Source: Thermoplasmata archaeon
Lineage (GTDB): Archaea > Thermoplasmatota > Thermoplasmata > Lutacidiplasmatales > UBA184
DNA: 55,755 nucleotides
Assembly (NCBI GenBank): GCA_021827405.1
Contig: JAKAVY010000008.1
Coordinates: 1-55,755 of the forward strand
Direction: 5' to 3'
Shown: positions 18,067 through 26,971 of the stretch, piece after piece
Layout of the letters: each line of letters starts with the position of its first letter
How positions within the stretch are numbered: the stretch's first letter is position 1
Made by a program: the position numbers and the translations under genes
The notes under the pieces: generated by a model
Databases searched by the model: none
Seen by the model: only the letters and a program-made list of their open reading frames with translations
Told to the model about the DNA's origin: nothing

Positions 18067-18783
18067 TCACCCTCCCGGACCGGCGCGTCCTACCCCGGTC
18101 CCGGTCTCCAGGAAGCGTCGGGCGAGCGCCCCCTCGGCCCGCCGCAGCAAGCGCCCCAGGGCCACGGGGCTGATCCCGAGGGCGGAAGCGAGGCGGGTGA
18201 GGGAGACCCGGCGGGGGTGCTCGTAGAACCCCCGTCGGAGGGCCTCCTCCAGGACCTTCGCCTGCCGGGGGGTGAGGAGAGGGGGAGGACCCGCCGCGGG
18301 ATGGCCAACTCCCGGGAGGACCCGCTTGAGCTGGAACGGGACTCCCAGGGCACGGAGCCGGTGGATCACCCGGTCCACCGCCCGACGCTCCCCCCGGAGC
18401 GAGGCCAGGGTGACCTTCTCACGCAGGAGGAACGGCCGCCCGGGGTAGACCTCGCCGTGGGCCTCCGTGAGCAAGGCCGCGATGGCCCCGGGGTTCTTCT
18501 GGCGCACCAGGAAGAAGCGGTCCCGGGTCGAGGGGCGGCTCTCCAAGAGCTCGAACCGCTCCAGCCCGTAGGTCCGACGGATCTCCCGGGTCCGGGAGGG
18601 GCGAGGGGAGGCGGGGCCGGGGGGCTCGCGGGACCGGAGCCGGAGCACCTGGAGACGCCACTGAGGCTCCAGTCCGAGGGTCTCCACGAGTTCCAGCTCC
18701 TCGTAGCGGTCGAAGAACCCCCGGGGGAGGAGCCCCAGGGGCTCCAGGGTGCTGGTGGGCAGTTCCAGCGTGACCGAGCGCAT
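18067..18783 (-). CDS. HTH-10 (bacterioopsin-activator type) transcription regulator
   Basis: The track ORF of 440 aa is overlong. The ATG at 18783 (MRSVTLELPTSTLEPLGLLP) gives 238 aa and has a TCTTTAGACC element about 36 bases upstream. The C-terminal LTPRQAKVLEEALRRGFYEHPRRVSLTRLASALGISPVALGRLLRRAE is the HTH-10 DNA-binding domain found in haloarchaeal Bat and many Euryarchaeota. The N-terminal ~180 residues resemble the usual sensor region of such proteins, with no obvious ligand motif. Targets are unknown; dut lies directly downstream and ubiD is divergent. Confidence 0.85.
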   Translation of the reverse strand: MRSVTLELPTSTLEPLGLLPRGFFDRYEELELVETLGLEPQWRLQVLRLRSREPPGPASPRPSRTREIRRTYGLERFELLESRPSTRDRFFLVRQKNPGAIAALLTEAHGEVYPGRPFLLREKVTLASLRGERRAVDRVIHRLRALGVPFQLKRVLPGVGHPAAGPPPLLTPRQAKVLEEALRRGFYEHPRRVSLTRLASALGISPVALGRLLRRAEGALARRFLETGTGVGRAGPGG

Positions 18784-18889
18784 CTGTCCTCTCCCGGCCC
18801 GGGGAGGTCGGGGGGGTCTAAAGAACATCGGACGGGCCGGACCCATAAGGTCAAGAGCTTTGTCTCTCGCTCCGGTCCGGATCTCTCGC

Positions 18890-20368
18890 ATGGCGGACCG
18901 GAGCCTGGGGACCTTCCTCAACACGCTGGAGGAGCGCCAGGACCTCCTCCGGGTCCGAACGCCGGTGAGCCCGGCGCTGGAGATGACCGAGCTCAGCCTC
19001 CGCTCGCTGCGGGCGGAGGGGCCGGCCCTGTTGTTCGAGAACGTCCCCGGCTCCCGCTTCCCGGTCGCCATGAACGTCCTCGCCTCGCCGCGGCGGATCG
19101 CCTGGGCCCTGGGAGAGGAGAGCGTGGACCCGGTGGCCCAACGCATCGCGGACTTCCTCCGGTTCCGGCCGCCGGCCGGCATCGCCGGTATCCTGAAGGA
19201 CCCCGCGGGGGCGCTGGACCAGCTCTCCACCCTCCGGGCCCTCGCGCCCCGGCGCGTCACCCGGGCCCCCTGCCAGGAGGTGGTGGAGGAGCCCGGGAGC
19301 CTGGAGGACCTGCCCTTGCTCCAGTGCTGGCCGAAGGACGGGGGGCCGACCATCACCTTCCCGCTGGTGGTGACCTCGAACCCCGACACCGGGCAGACCA
19401 GCGTGGGGGTCTACCGTCTCCAGCGCTATTCGCCCACCACGCTCGGGATGCACTGGCAGGTCCACCGGGCCGGGGCGGAGAACTACCGCCGCTACGAACG
19501 CCGGGGGGAGCGGATGCCGGTCGCGGTGGTGCTGGGGGCGGACCCGGCCACCGTCTTCGCCGGCCTCTCGCCCGTGCCCGACGGCATCAGCCGATTCGCC
19601 TTCGCCGGGTTCCTGCGGGGGGAGAGCCTGCCCCTGGTCCGCTGCCGCGGCATCGACCTCGAGGTCCCGGCGGAGTCCGAGATCGTGCTGGAAGGGTACG
19701 TGGACCCCGGCGAGCGTCACCGGGAGGGGCCGTTCGGGGACCACACGGGCTTCTACTCCCTCCCGGAGGACTTCCCGGTCTTCCACCTTTCCCGGATCAC
19801 CCGGCGGGAGCGACCCGTCTACCTCACCACGGTCACGGGGAAGCCTCCCACCGAGGATGCCATCCTGGGCCGCACCGTGGGGCGGCTCTTCCTCCCGGTG
19901 CTCCGGGCGGTGCTGCCCGAAGTGGTGGACTACGACCTGCCCCTGGAGGGGTTGTTCATCAACGTGGCCATCGTGGCCATCCGCAAGAGCTACCCGCAGC
20001 ATCCGCGCAAGGTGATGCATGCCCTCTGGGGGCTCGGGCAGCTGATGTTCACGCGTTACCTCATCATCGTGGACGAGGACGTGGACCCCCGGGACCACGG
20101 GGAGGTGCTCTACCGGGTCGGCCTGCAGGCGGACCCGGCCGAGGACCTGGAACTGGTGCACGGCCCGGTCGACCAGCTCTCCATCTCCAACCGACGTCCG
20201 AACCAGGGGGGGAAGCTGGGCATCGACGCCACGCGGAAGGGGCCGGAGGACGGGTATCCCCGGCCCTGGCCGGAGGAGGCGAAGATGGACCCGGAGGTGA
20301 TCCGGAAGGTGGACGCGCTCTTATCCGCGGACCCCGGGCTCGCCCGGTCGCTGCTCCGGCGTCGTTGA
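18890..20368 (+). CDS. UbiD-family prenylated-FMN decarboxylase
   Basis: 492 aa from the ATG at 18890. Family features include TSVGVYRLQRYSPTTLGMHWQVHR (cofactor/metal region) and EIVLEGYVDPGERHREGPFGDHTGFYS, holding the catalytic glutamates, then TTVTGKPPTEDAILGRTVGRLFLPVL. UbiD enzymes use prenyl-FMN to decarboxylate unsaturated acids. In archaea two roles are plausible: the MqnL-type step of futalosine menaquinone synthesis, or anhydromevalonate phosphate decarboxylase. The adjacent UbiA favours a quinone role (inference). No UbiX flavin prenyltransferase is in the window. Confidence 0.88.
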   Translation: MADRSLGTFLNTLEERQDLLRVRTPVSPALEMTELSLRSLRAEGPALLFENVPGSRFPVAMNVLASPRRIAWALGEESVDPVAQRIADFLRFRPPAGIAGILKDPAGALDQLSTLRALAPRRVTRAPCQEVVEEPGSLEDLPLLQCWPKDGGPTITFPLVVTSNPDTGQTSVGVYRLQRYSPTTLGMHWQVHRAGAENYRRYERRGERMPVAVVLGADPATVFAGLSPVPDGISRFAFAGFLRGESLPLVRCRGIDLEVPAESEIVLEGYVDPGERHREGPFGDHTGFYSLPEDFPVFHLSRITRRERPVYLTTVTGKPPTEDAILGRTVGRLFLPVLRAVLPEVVDYDLPLEGLFINVAIVAIRKSYPQHPRKVMHALWGLGQLMFTRYLIIVDEDVDPRDHGEVLYRVGLQADPAEDLELVHGPVDQLSISNRRPNQGGKLGIDATRKGPEDGYPRPWPEEAKMDPEVIRKVDALLSADPGLARSLLRRR

Positions 20369-20403
20369 GCGGGGGACCCGCGCCCCGGGGGCCGGGGCCG
20401 GCC

Positions 20404-21261
20404 GTGCGTGCCCGGGCGGTGATGGAGGTGCTCCTGCTCCCCAACCTGGGGCTGAACGTCTTCTTCACGCTCGCCTTTCTCTTCCTCGCCACCGGCGGGC
20501 GCCCGGGCCTGGTCCAGGGAGCGCTCATCGTCCTGGCCTTCCTCGGCGCCCGCAACGCCGGTCACGCGTTCAACCAGTGGGCGGACCGGGACCTGGACGC
20601 GGCGAACCCGAGGACGAGGGACCGGCCCCTCGTGCAGGGCCGGCTCTCCCCCCGGGCCGTCCTCCTCCTGGTGGCGGGGAACCTGGCGCTCTTCTTCGTC
20701 GCGGCGGCCCTCCTGCGCCCGGTGCTCCTGCTCCTCGCACTGCCCGCGGTGGCGCTGGTGCTCGGCTACTCCTACACCAAGCGGGTGACCGCGTGGACCA
20801 CGGTGATCCTCGGGACCGTGGAGAGCCTGGTCCCGGCGGGGGTCTTCCTCGCGGTGGACGGCACCCTGCCTCCCGTGGCGTTCTTCGGCATCGCCGCCCT
20901 GGTGGCCTTCGGGACGGCCTTCGAGATCGTCCACAGCCTCCAGGACGTGGAGGCCGATCGTCGCCTGGGGCTGCGTTCCCTCCCGGTGGCCCTGGGGACC
21001 CGTACGGCCATCTGGCTGCAGGGGCTCGCGCTCGCCTTCGCGCTGCTCTTCCTGGCCCTGCTCGGGGCGGGGACCGTGGGTCCCTCCCTCGGCTACGCCG
21101 CCGGGATCCTGGCGCTCGCCGGGCTCGCCTTCCTGGAGGTCCGGGGCCTCTCCACGGGGCGCTGGCCGCTGCCCCGGGCGTTCCGGAGCCACTTCCTCAT
21201 GGGCGCGTGCTTCCTCCTGGGGGTGCTGGCGGCGTACGGGTTGCCCGGTGCCCGTGGGTGA
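20404..21261 (+). CDS. UbiA-family prenyltransferase
   Basis: Membrane prenyltransferase with seven to nine predicted helices. The first Asp-rich motif is NQWADRDLDAANPRTRDRPLVQGRLS, and the second is SLQDVEADRRLGLRSLPVALG. The xDxDAxNPRTxxRPL form resembles 4-hydroxybenzoate/MqnP-type enzymes more than the lipid DGGGP synthase. The true start is uncertain: GTG 20404, ATG 20422, or the TTG at 20365 that overlaps the ubiD stop as TTGA. It is co-directional with ubiD, 35 bases after it, suggesting a prenylation-decarboxylation pair. Only the end of the 1,014-aa track ORF is coding. Confidence 0.85.
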   Translation: MRARAVMEVLLLPNLGLNVFFTLAFLFLATGGRPGLVQGALIVLAFLGARNAGHAFNQWADRDLDAANPRTRDRPLVQGRLSPRAVLLLVAGNLALFFVAAALLRPVLLLLALPAVALVLGYSYTKRVTAWTTVILGTVESLVPAGVFLAVDGTLPPVAFFGIAALVAFGTAFEIVHSLQDVEADRRLGLRSLPVALGTRTAIWLQGLALAFALLFLALLGAGTVGPSLGYAAGILALAGLAFLEVRGLSTGRWPLPRAFRSHFLMGACFLLGVLAAYGLPGARG

Positions 21262-21270
21262 GGCCGCGTC

Positions 21271-21966
21271 TCAAGCGGCGCCCGGGTTCCCCGGGTCGTC
21301 CCAGAGGCGGAGCCCACCGGGGAAGGCGTTGCGGTTGTCCCCGGCGCGGCAGCCCGGAGGGAGGGTCTTGAGATTGGCCACGTTCCCGCCCCCCAGGACC
21401 ACGTACTCCGGTTCCAAAGCGGCCGAGAGGTGCTCCACCACCTCGAAGACCTCCTTCTGCCATTTCTTGCGGCCCAGCCGCTTCAAGGCGCGCTCACCGA
21501 CGAAGTCCTCGTAGGTCTTGCCCTTCTTCCAGGGGAGGTGGGCAAGCTCCATGGGCTCGAGCTTCCCATCGACGATCATGGCCGAGCCGAGGCCGGTGCC
21601 GAGCCCAAGGAAGAGCATCCGTCCTCCTCGGTAGCTGCCCAACGCCTGCATGGCGGCGTCGTTCACGATCCGCACCGGGCAGCCAAAGGCCTTCTCGAAG
21701 TCGAACCCCACCCACCCCTTTCCCAGGTTCTGCGGCTCCTTGAGGATCCGGTTGTGGATGACCAGCCCCGGGTATCCCATGGAGACCACGTCGAAGGGCC
21801 GTCCCTTCAGCTTCCCGGTGACCTTCGTCACCATCTTCTCCGGGGTCATCTTGGTCCCGCTGGGGATCTTCACTTCCTTCTCGTCCCCGGATAGGTAGGC
21901 CTTCACGTGGGTGCCTCCGATGTCCAGCACGAGGATCCGACGGGGAGCGGGCGAGGAGGGGGCCAT
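21271..21966 (-). CDS. ROK-family glucokinase (possibly polyphosphate-dependent)
   Basis: 231 aa. Phosphate-binding LVLDIGGTHVKAYL, sugar-binding region NLGKGWVGFDFEKAFGCPVRIVNDAAMQALG with the catalytic Asp, and ATP/polyphosphate loop LFLGLGTGLGSAMIVDG are present. The CxCGxxGCxE zinc motif of ordinary ROK kinases is absent, as in polyphosphate-glucokinase-like members. The sequence style is strongly like bacterial homologues. It probably converts glucose to glucose-6-phosphate, feeding the neighbouring Zwf operon. TTAAGATT on the plus strand (minus AATCTTAA) lies about 28 bases upstream of the start. It converges on ubiA with a nine-base gap. Confidence 0.85.
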   Translation of the reverse strand: MAPSSPAPRRILVLDIGGTHVKAYLSGDEKEVKIPSGTKMTPEKMVTKVTGKLKGRPFDVVSMGYPGLVIHNRILKEPQNLGKGWVGFDFEKAFGCPVRIVNDAAMQALGSYRGGRMLFLGLGTGLGSAMIVDGKLEPMELAHLPWKKGKTYEDFVGERALKRLGRKKWQKEVFEVVEHLSAALEPEYVVLGGGNVANLKTLPPGCRAGDNRNAFPGGLRLWDDPGNPGAA

Positions 21967-22373
21967 GGGGACCGCAGGGGCGTCGGCCTGTTAAGATTCC
22001 CCTGCCGCCGGCGCAGAGGGGACCTTGGACCCGACAGAGGCGTCGCTCCTGACCGGAGCACCGGCTCCGGGGTCACCCCACCCCGGGCTTCTTGGACCGG
22101 GGGGGGACCCTCGGTCCCGGGCCACCGGTCCCGGTCCATCCCCCCGGGCGGAGGGGCCGCTGGGCCCCAGGCCCCCCGACCCCCGCTTCCCGTCCCATGG
22201 GAGGGGGCCTCGGCGCCTCCGCTCCCGCGGGAAGGGCGCTTCGAGCCCGTCGGAGGTCAGGGCCCTGGGGGTAGGGCTCCGGAGAGGGCACGGAACGGCC
22301 GTCGCCGGGGCCGACGCAAACCCCTTTAGCGTCCCCGCAGGTCCGGGCCGTCCGAGCCACCAAGGGACGGCCG
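21967..22373. other. divergent intergenic region, kinase/glucoamylase
   Basis: 407 bases without a supported gene. It holds the kinase TATA element (21991-21998), a possible glucoamylase TATA word CTTTAGCG near 22322, and a dense set of GC-rich inverted repeats such as GGGACC-CTC-GGTCCC at 22104-22118. No operator with a recognisable regulator family is seen. The ORFs listed here have no family-like content. Confidence 0.5.
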
Positions 22374-24782
22374 ATGAAGCTCAGAGGGAACCGGGAGGCG
22401 TTCGGGGCCCCGGGCATGCCCCCCCGCTGGACCCATAGCAACAAGGAGGCGGTGGGCACCGCCTACTCCTCCGACAGCAAGGTCTGGTACACCCTCTGGC
22501 AAGGGATCCTCACCGAGGTCTACTACCCCACCATCGACAGCCCCCAGATCCGCGATCTGCAGTTCCTCGTCACCGACCACCACTCCTTCTTCCACGAGGA
22601 GAAACGCCATCTGAAGAGCCATGTGGAGCTCCTCGCCCCCCACGGGCTCGCCTACCGGATCACGAACACCGACCCCGAGGGACGCTACCGGATCGTCAAG
22701 GAGGTGATGGGCCATCCCCACCTCTCCTGCGTCCTCCTCCACAGCCGGCTGGAGGTGCTGAAGGAGGTGGGGCACCCGCTGGGGCTCTACGCCCTCCTCG
22801 CCCCCCATCTGAACGTGGGGGGTTGGGGGAACACCGGACTGGTGATCGAGGCCGGGGGCCGCGAGCTCCTCGCCGCCGAGAAGGACGGCCTCGCCCTCGT
22901 CCTGGGCGCCACCGTACCTTACCGGAAGCTCTCGGCGGGGTTCGTGGGCGAGAGCGACGGGTGGCGGGACCTCTCGGAGAACCTGACCATGGACTGGGAG
23001 TTCGACCGGGCCACCCGGGGCAACGTGGCCCTCACCGGGCAGCTCGCCTGGGAGGAGGCCGCCGAGGAGGGCTTCACCCTCGCGCTGAGCTTCGGGCACG
23101 GCCTCAATCACGCCACCTCGAACCTCTTCCAGGCCCTGGGAACCCCCTTCCCGGAGCTGAAGGACCGGTTCGAGGAACAATGGCACCGGCCCATCCACAA
23201 GCGCCTCCCCCTGGAGCCCTCGGCCTCGGACCGCGGACAGCTCTACCGGGCCAGCCACGCCCTCCTGCTCGCCCACGAGGACAAGACCTACCCCGGGGCG
23301 TTCATCGCCGCGCTCTCCATCCCCTGGGGCGCCTCCCAGAGCGACGAGAACCGGGGAGGCTACCACCTGGTCTGGGTGCGGGACCTCTTCCATTCCGCGA
23401 GCGGGCTCCTGGCCTCGGGGGACACCACCACCCCCCTTCGGGCGCTCATCTACCTGGCCACCAGCCAGCAGCCGGACGGTGGCTTCCCGCAGAACTTCTG
23501 GCTCAACGGGACGCCGTACTGGACCGGGGTCCAGCTCGATGAGGTCTCCTACCCGATCCTCCTCGCCTGGCGGCTCAAGCGGGCGAACGCGCTGGAGGGG
23601 TTCGACCCCTACCCCATGGTCCTCTCGGCCGCCGGCTACCTCATCCGCCACGGTCCGGCCACCCAGCAGGAACGCTGGGAGGAGACCGCCGGCTACTCCC
23701 CTTCCACCCTGGCGGTGAACATCGCGGCCCTGGTGGGGGCCGCCAGCTTCGCCCGGGACCGCCGGGACCCGGACACCGCCGCGTTCCTGGAGGAGTACGC
23801 GGACTTCCTGGAGCAGCACGTGGAGGCCTGGACGGTGACCCGGAAGGGAACGCTCGTCCCCGGCATCTCCGAGCACTACGTCCGGATCCTGCCGGTGGAC
23901 CTGACCAACCCCCATCCGCTGGAGGACCCCGATCAGGGGGTGCTGGCGTTGAACAACCAGCCGCCCGGCGAGCCGAACGCCTACCGTCCGAGCGAGATCG
24001 TGGACGCGGGCTTCCTCGAGCTCGTCCGCTTCGGGGTCCGGTCCCCCCACGACCCGATCGTCGTCAACTCCGTGAAGGTGGTGGACCACGTCCTCAAGGT
24101 GGAGACCCCGAAGGGCCCCGCCTGGCACCGCTACAACCACGACGGGTTCGGCCAGGCCGAGGACGGGGGCCCGTACCGGGGGTACGGCAAGGGCCGGGCC
24201 TGGCCGCTGCTCACCGGGGAGCGGGGGCACTACGAATTGGCCGCCGGCCGCAACCCGCGCCCCTGTCTTCACGCGCTCGAGCGCTTCGCCACCCGGATGG
24301 GGCTCCTGCCGGAGCAGGTCTGGGACGAGCCCGACCGGGCGGGCACCCATCTCAAGTTCGGGGGACCTACGGGGAGCGCGGTCCCGCTCATGTGGGCCCA
24401 TGCGGAGTACGTGACGCTCTTGCGCTCGGTGAACGACGGCGCGGTCTTCGACAAGATCCCGGAGGTGGAGGGACGCTACGTCCTGCACCGGGAGGGACGG
24501 CCCCGTTGGGAGGTCTGGAAGTTCAACCGGCAGGTGACCTCGGTCCCCCGGGGGGGCCGGCTCCGGGTCATGGCCGCGGCCCCCTTCTCGCTGCACTGGT
24601 CGGACGACGGGTGGAAGACCGTCACGGACACCGAGGCGAGGGCCACCGGCGTGGGCATGCGCTACGTGGACCTCCCCGTCCCCGCGGACCAGAAGGACGA
24701 CCTCGTCTTCACCTTCTTCTGGCCGGAGGCCGACCGGTGGGAGGGGCGGGACTACGCCGTCTCCCCGGTGGGGGGCGCGTAG
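22374..24782 (+). CDS. cytoplasmic GH15 glucoamylase / glucodextranase-like enzyme
   Basis: 802 aa without signal peptide. An N-terminal beta-sandwich domain (residues ~1-280) precedes an (alpha/alpha)6 catalytic domain. Catalytic glutamates are expected in ERWEETAGYSPSTLAVN (~435) and WPLLTGERGHYELAAG (~617). GYHLVWVRDLFHSASGLLASGD and QQPDGGFPQNFWLNG are typical GH15 substrate-site segments. It should release glucose from the ends of alpha-glucans or maltodextrins inside the cell, supplying the ROK kinase. It ends 31 bases inside pgl's 3' end on the opposite strand. The protein looks bacterial in type. Confidence 0.9.
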   Translation: MKLRGNREAFGAPGMPPRWTHSNKEAVGTAYSSDSKVWYTLWQGILTEVYYPTIDSPQIRDLQFLVTDHHSFFHEEKRHLKSHVELLAPHGLAYRITNTDPEGRYRIVKEVMGHPHLSCVLLHSRLEVLKEVGHPLGLYALLAPHLNVGGWGNTGLVIEAGGRELLAAEKDGLALVLGATVPYRKLSAGFVGESDGWRDLSENLTMDWEFDRATRGNVALTGQLAWEEAAEEGFTLALSFGHGLNHATSNLFQALGTPFPELKDRFEEQWHRPIHKRLPLEPSASDRGQLYRASHALLLAHEDKTYPGAFIAALSIPWGASQSDENRGGYHLVWVRDLFHSASGLLASGDTTTPLRALIYLATSQQPDGGFPQNFWLNGTPYWTGVQLDEVSYPILLAWRLKRANALEGFDPYPMVLSAAGYLIRHGPATQQERWEETAGYSPSTLAVNIAALVGAASFARDRRDPDTAAFLEEYADFLEQHVEAWTVTRKGTLVPGISEHYVRILPVDLTNPHPLEDPDQGVLALNNQPPGEPNAYRPSEIVDAGFLELVRFGVRSPHDPIVVNSVKVVDHVLKVETPKGPAWHRYNHDGFGQAEDGGPYRGYGKGRAWPLLTGERGHYELAAGRNPRPCLHALERFATRMGLLPEQVWDEPDRAGTHLKFGGPTGSAVPLMWAHAEYVTLLRSVNDGAVFDKIPEVEGRYVLHREGRPRWEVWKFNRQVTSVPRGGRLRVMAAAPFSLHWSDDGWKTVTDTEARATGVGMRYVDLPVPADQKDDLVFTFFWPEADRWEGRDYAVSPVGGA

Positions 24783-25525
24783 GGAGGCGGGAGCCCTCTC
24801 GCCGCGGCCCGGTCCAAAAACCAGCTCACCGTCCCCTCCGACCGCACCCGGCTCGCGGGAAGGTCCCTCGTCCCCCGGGGCAGGGAGGCGAAGATTCCCC
24901 GGAGCGCCGGGGCCTTGTCCGGGCCGGCCACCAGGAAGCTCACGGCCCGGGAAGAGGCGAGGGCCGGGAGGGTAAGCGTGATCCGGGGCACGAACGGCGG
25001 CTGCCCGGAGCGCCGGACGGAGACCACCCAGCGCTTCCGCTCGGAGAGCGCCGGCGAACGGGGGAAGAGCGAGGCGGTGTGGCCGTCCGGGCCGATGCCC
25101 AGGAGCACCTGGTCGAAGCGCGGACCCTTCCCGGCGCCCCGCCGGAGCTCCTGCTCGTACCGGCGCGCAGCGCGGGACGGGGGGGAGACCTCCGCCGGGA
25201 GCCGGTGGACCTGGGACCGGGGGAGAGGGACCCGGGAGAGGAACGCGGCCCGGGCCATGGCGTAGTTGCTCTCGGCGGAGCGGGGGGAGACCCCGCGCTC
25301 GTCCCCGAAGTAGATCTCGGTCTCCCGCCAGGGGAAGCGCGCCTCCGAACCCCAGCGCTCGTACATCCCCCGGGGCGTGGAGCCCCCGGACAGGACCAGG
25401 TGGAAGCGCCCGCGCCGGGCCACGGCCTCCCGGGCCGAGGCCAGGACCTCCGCCGAGAGGGCCCGACCGGCCCGGTCCAGGGAGGGGAAGACCCGGACCC
25501 GGGGGACCCCTACCCCTGTTCCCAC
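24752..25525 (-). CDS. pgl: 6-phosphogluconolactonase (DevB/NagB-like)
   Basis: Hydrolyses 6-phosphogluconolactone to 6-phosphogluconate, second step of the oxidative pentose phosphate pathway. Signatures are LVLSGGSTPRGMY, ETEIYFGDERGVSPRSAESNY and LLGIGPDGHTASLFP. The track ORF is overlong; the GTG at 25525 gives 257 aa (MGTGVGVPRVRVFPSL) and overlaps the zwf 3' end by 16 bases. It is the last gene of the operon and has a convergent 31-base overlap with the glucoamylase gene. Confidence 0.92.
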   Translation of the reverse strand: MGTGVGVPRVRVFPSLDRAGRALSAEVLASAREAVARRGRFHLVLSGGSTPRGMYERWGSEARFPWRETEIYFGDERGVSPRSAESNYAMARAAFLSRVPLPRSQVHRLPAEVSPPSRAARRYEQELRRGAGKGPRFDQVLLGIGPDGHTASLFPRSPALSERKRWVVSVRRSGQPPFVPRITLTLPALASSRAVSFLVAGPDKAPALRGIFASLPRGTRDLPASRVRSEGTVSWFLDRAAARGLPPPYAPPTGETA

Positions 25526-26967
25526 CGGTGCCCCCACTCCTCCGCCAGCCGGGTGACCTCCTTGGGCCCCATGGTGCCCGCCGGGTAGAAGACCACCGGA
25601 GGGGGGGCCTTTAAGACCGGGTCGTAGAGCGACCAGGACTCCTCCACCTCGTCGGCCCGGACGAACAATGTCGCGTCGCCGAGCATCACGTCCAAGAGCA
25701 GGGTCTCGTAGCCATCGGGAAGCTCCCCGAAGACGTCGGCGTAGTGGAACTTCATGTGGTGGGTCTGCACCCGGATCCCCCGGCCCGGGACCTTGATCTC
25801 GAAGGCGAGCTCGAACCCCTCCTCCGGCTGGATGAGGATGGTGAGGCGGTCGGGGTTCACCTCGTAGTCCTCCTCGCTCTGGAAGAACGAGACCGGCGGG
25901 GCCCGGAAGATCACCACGACCCGGCTCGACTTCGCCGGCATGCGCTTCCCCGTCCGGATGAAGAAGGGCACGCCCTGCCATCGCCAGTTGGCGATCTTCA
26001 CCCTGAGCGCCACGAACGTCTCCGTCCCGGACCCCGGGTCGACCCCGGGCTCCTCCCGGTAGCCCGGCACGGCCTGGCCCCCGACCTTCCCGGCGGTGTA
26101 CTGCCCCCGGACCACATCCGCCGGGGTGAGCCGTACCGCGCTCCGCAGGACCTTCACCTTCTCGTTGCGGATGGCGTCCTCGTCCCGGGTGGCCGGAGGC
26201 TCCATGGCCACCAGCGTGAGGATCTGGGTCACGTGGTTCTGGATCATGTCCCGGAGCGCCCCGCTGGTCTCGTAGTAGCCCGCCCGACCCTCCACGCCCA
26301 GGCTCTCGGCCACGGTGATCTCGACGTGGTCCACCCCCTGGCGGTTCCAGAGGGACTCCACGAACATGTTCGCGAAGCGGAAGACCAAAAGGTCCTGCAC
26401 GGTCTCCTTCCCCAGGTAGTGGTCGATCCGGTAGACCTGCTTCTCCTCGAAGTGCCGGTGGAGCAACGCGTTGAGCGCCTCGGCGCTCCGCAGGTCCTCG
26501 CCGAAGGGCTTCTCGATCACCACCCGGGTGAACCCGGGACCCCGGGAGAGCCCGGCCTCCCCCAGCGCCGTGAGGGTGGGGCCGAAGGCCTCCAGGGGGA
26601 GGGCGAGGTAGAAGATCCGGTTCCCGGGGAGCCCGGAACTCTTCTCCAGCGCCTGGATGCGACCGGAGAGGGCCCGGTAGTCCTCGGGCGTCTCCTGACC
26701 CAGCCCCTGGAAGCGCAGGCGTTCCCGGCAGAACTGCTCCACCTCCGCCGGGGTCCCCACCTTCTCCCCCAGGAGCGAGGCCTTGGCCCGTTCCTGGAAC
26801 GCCTCGTCGGTGAGGGAATGGCGGGCGGCGCCCAGGATGAGGCTCTTCGCCGGGAACTCCCCCCGGGCGCTCAGCCGGTAGAGCGCCGGCAGCATCTTGC
26901 GCTGCATGAGGTCCCCCGTGGCCCCGAGGACCACGAAGAGGTGCGGTTCGGGGGGGGCGTCCGGCAC
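25510..26967 (-). CDS. zwf: glucose-6-phosphate 1-dehydrogenase
   Basis: Classical bacterial/eukaryotic G6PDH, 485 aa, oxidising glucose-6-phosphate to the lactone. The dinucleotide-binding VVLGATGDLMQRKMLPALY and the active-site RIDHYLGKETVQDLLVFRFAN are intact, and the substrate-site IEKPFGEDL is present. The Arg in QRK after the GATGDL loop is the position that contacts the 2'-phosphate of NADP+ in known enzymes, so NADP+ is likely. It begins four bases after gnd. This family is rare in archaea; haloarchaea use the unrelated Azf enzyme. Confidence 0.95.
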   Translation of the reverse strand: MPDAPPEPHLFVVLGATGDLMQRKMLPALYRLSARGEFPAKSLILGAARHSLTDEAFQERAKASLLGEKVGTPAEVEQFCRERLRFQGLGQETPEDYRALSGRIQALEKSSGLPGNRIFYLALPLEAFGPTLTALGEAGLSRGPGFTRVVIEKPFGEDLRSAEALNALLHRHFEEKQVYRIDHYLGKETVQDLLVFRFANMFVESLWNRQGVDHVEITVAESLGVEGRAGYYETSGALRDMIQNHVTQILTLVAMEPPATRDEDAIRNEKVKVLRSAVRLTPADVVRGQYTAGKVGGQAVPGYREEPGVDPGSGTETFVALRVKIANWRWQGVPFFIRTGKRMPAKSSRVVVIFRAPPVSFFQSEEDYEVNPDRLTILIQPEEGFELAFEIKVPGRGIRVQTHHMKFHYADVFGELPDGYETLLLDVMLGDATLFVRADEVEESWSLYDPVLKAPPPVVFYPAGTMGPKEVTRLAEEWGHRWEQG

Positions 26968-26971
26968 GGTC

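Noticed and set aside
18217-20403. Front two-thirds of the 1,014-aa plus-strand ORF
   Set aside because: Low-complexity Gly/Pro/Arg sequence overlapping the HTH-10 and ubiD genes in other frames; only its end encodes UbiA.
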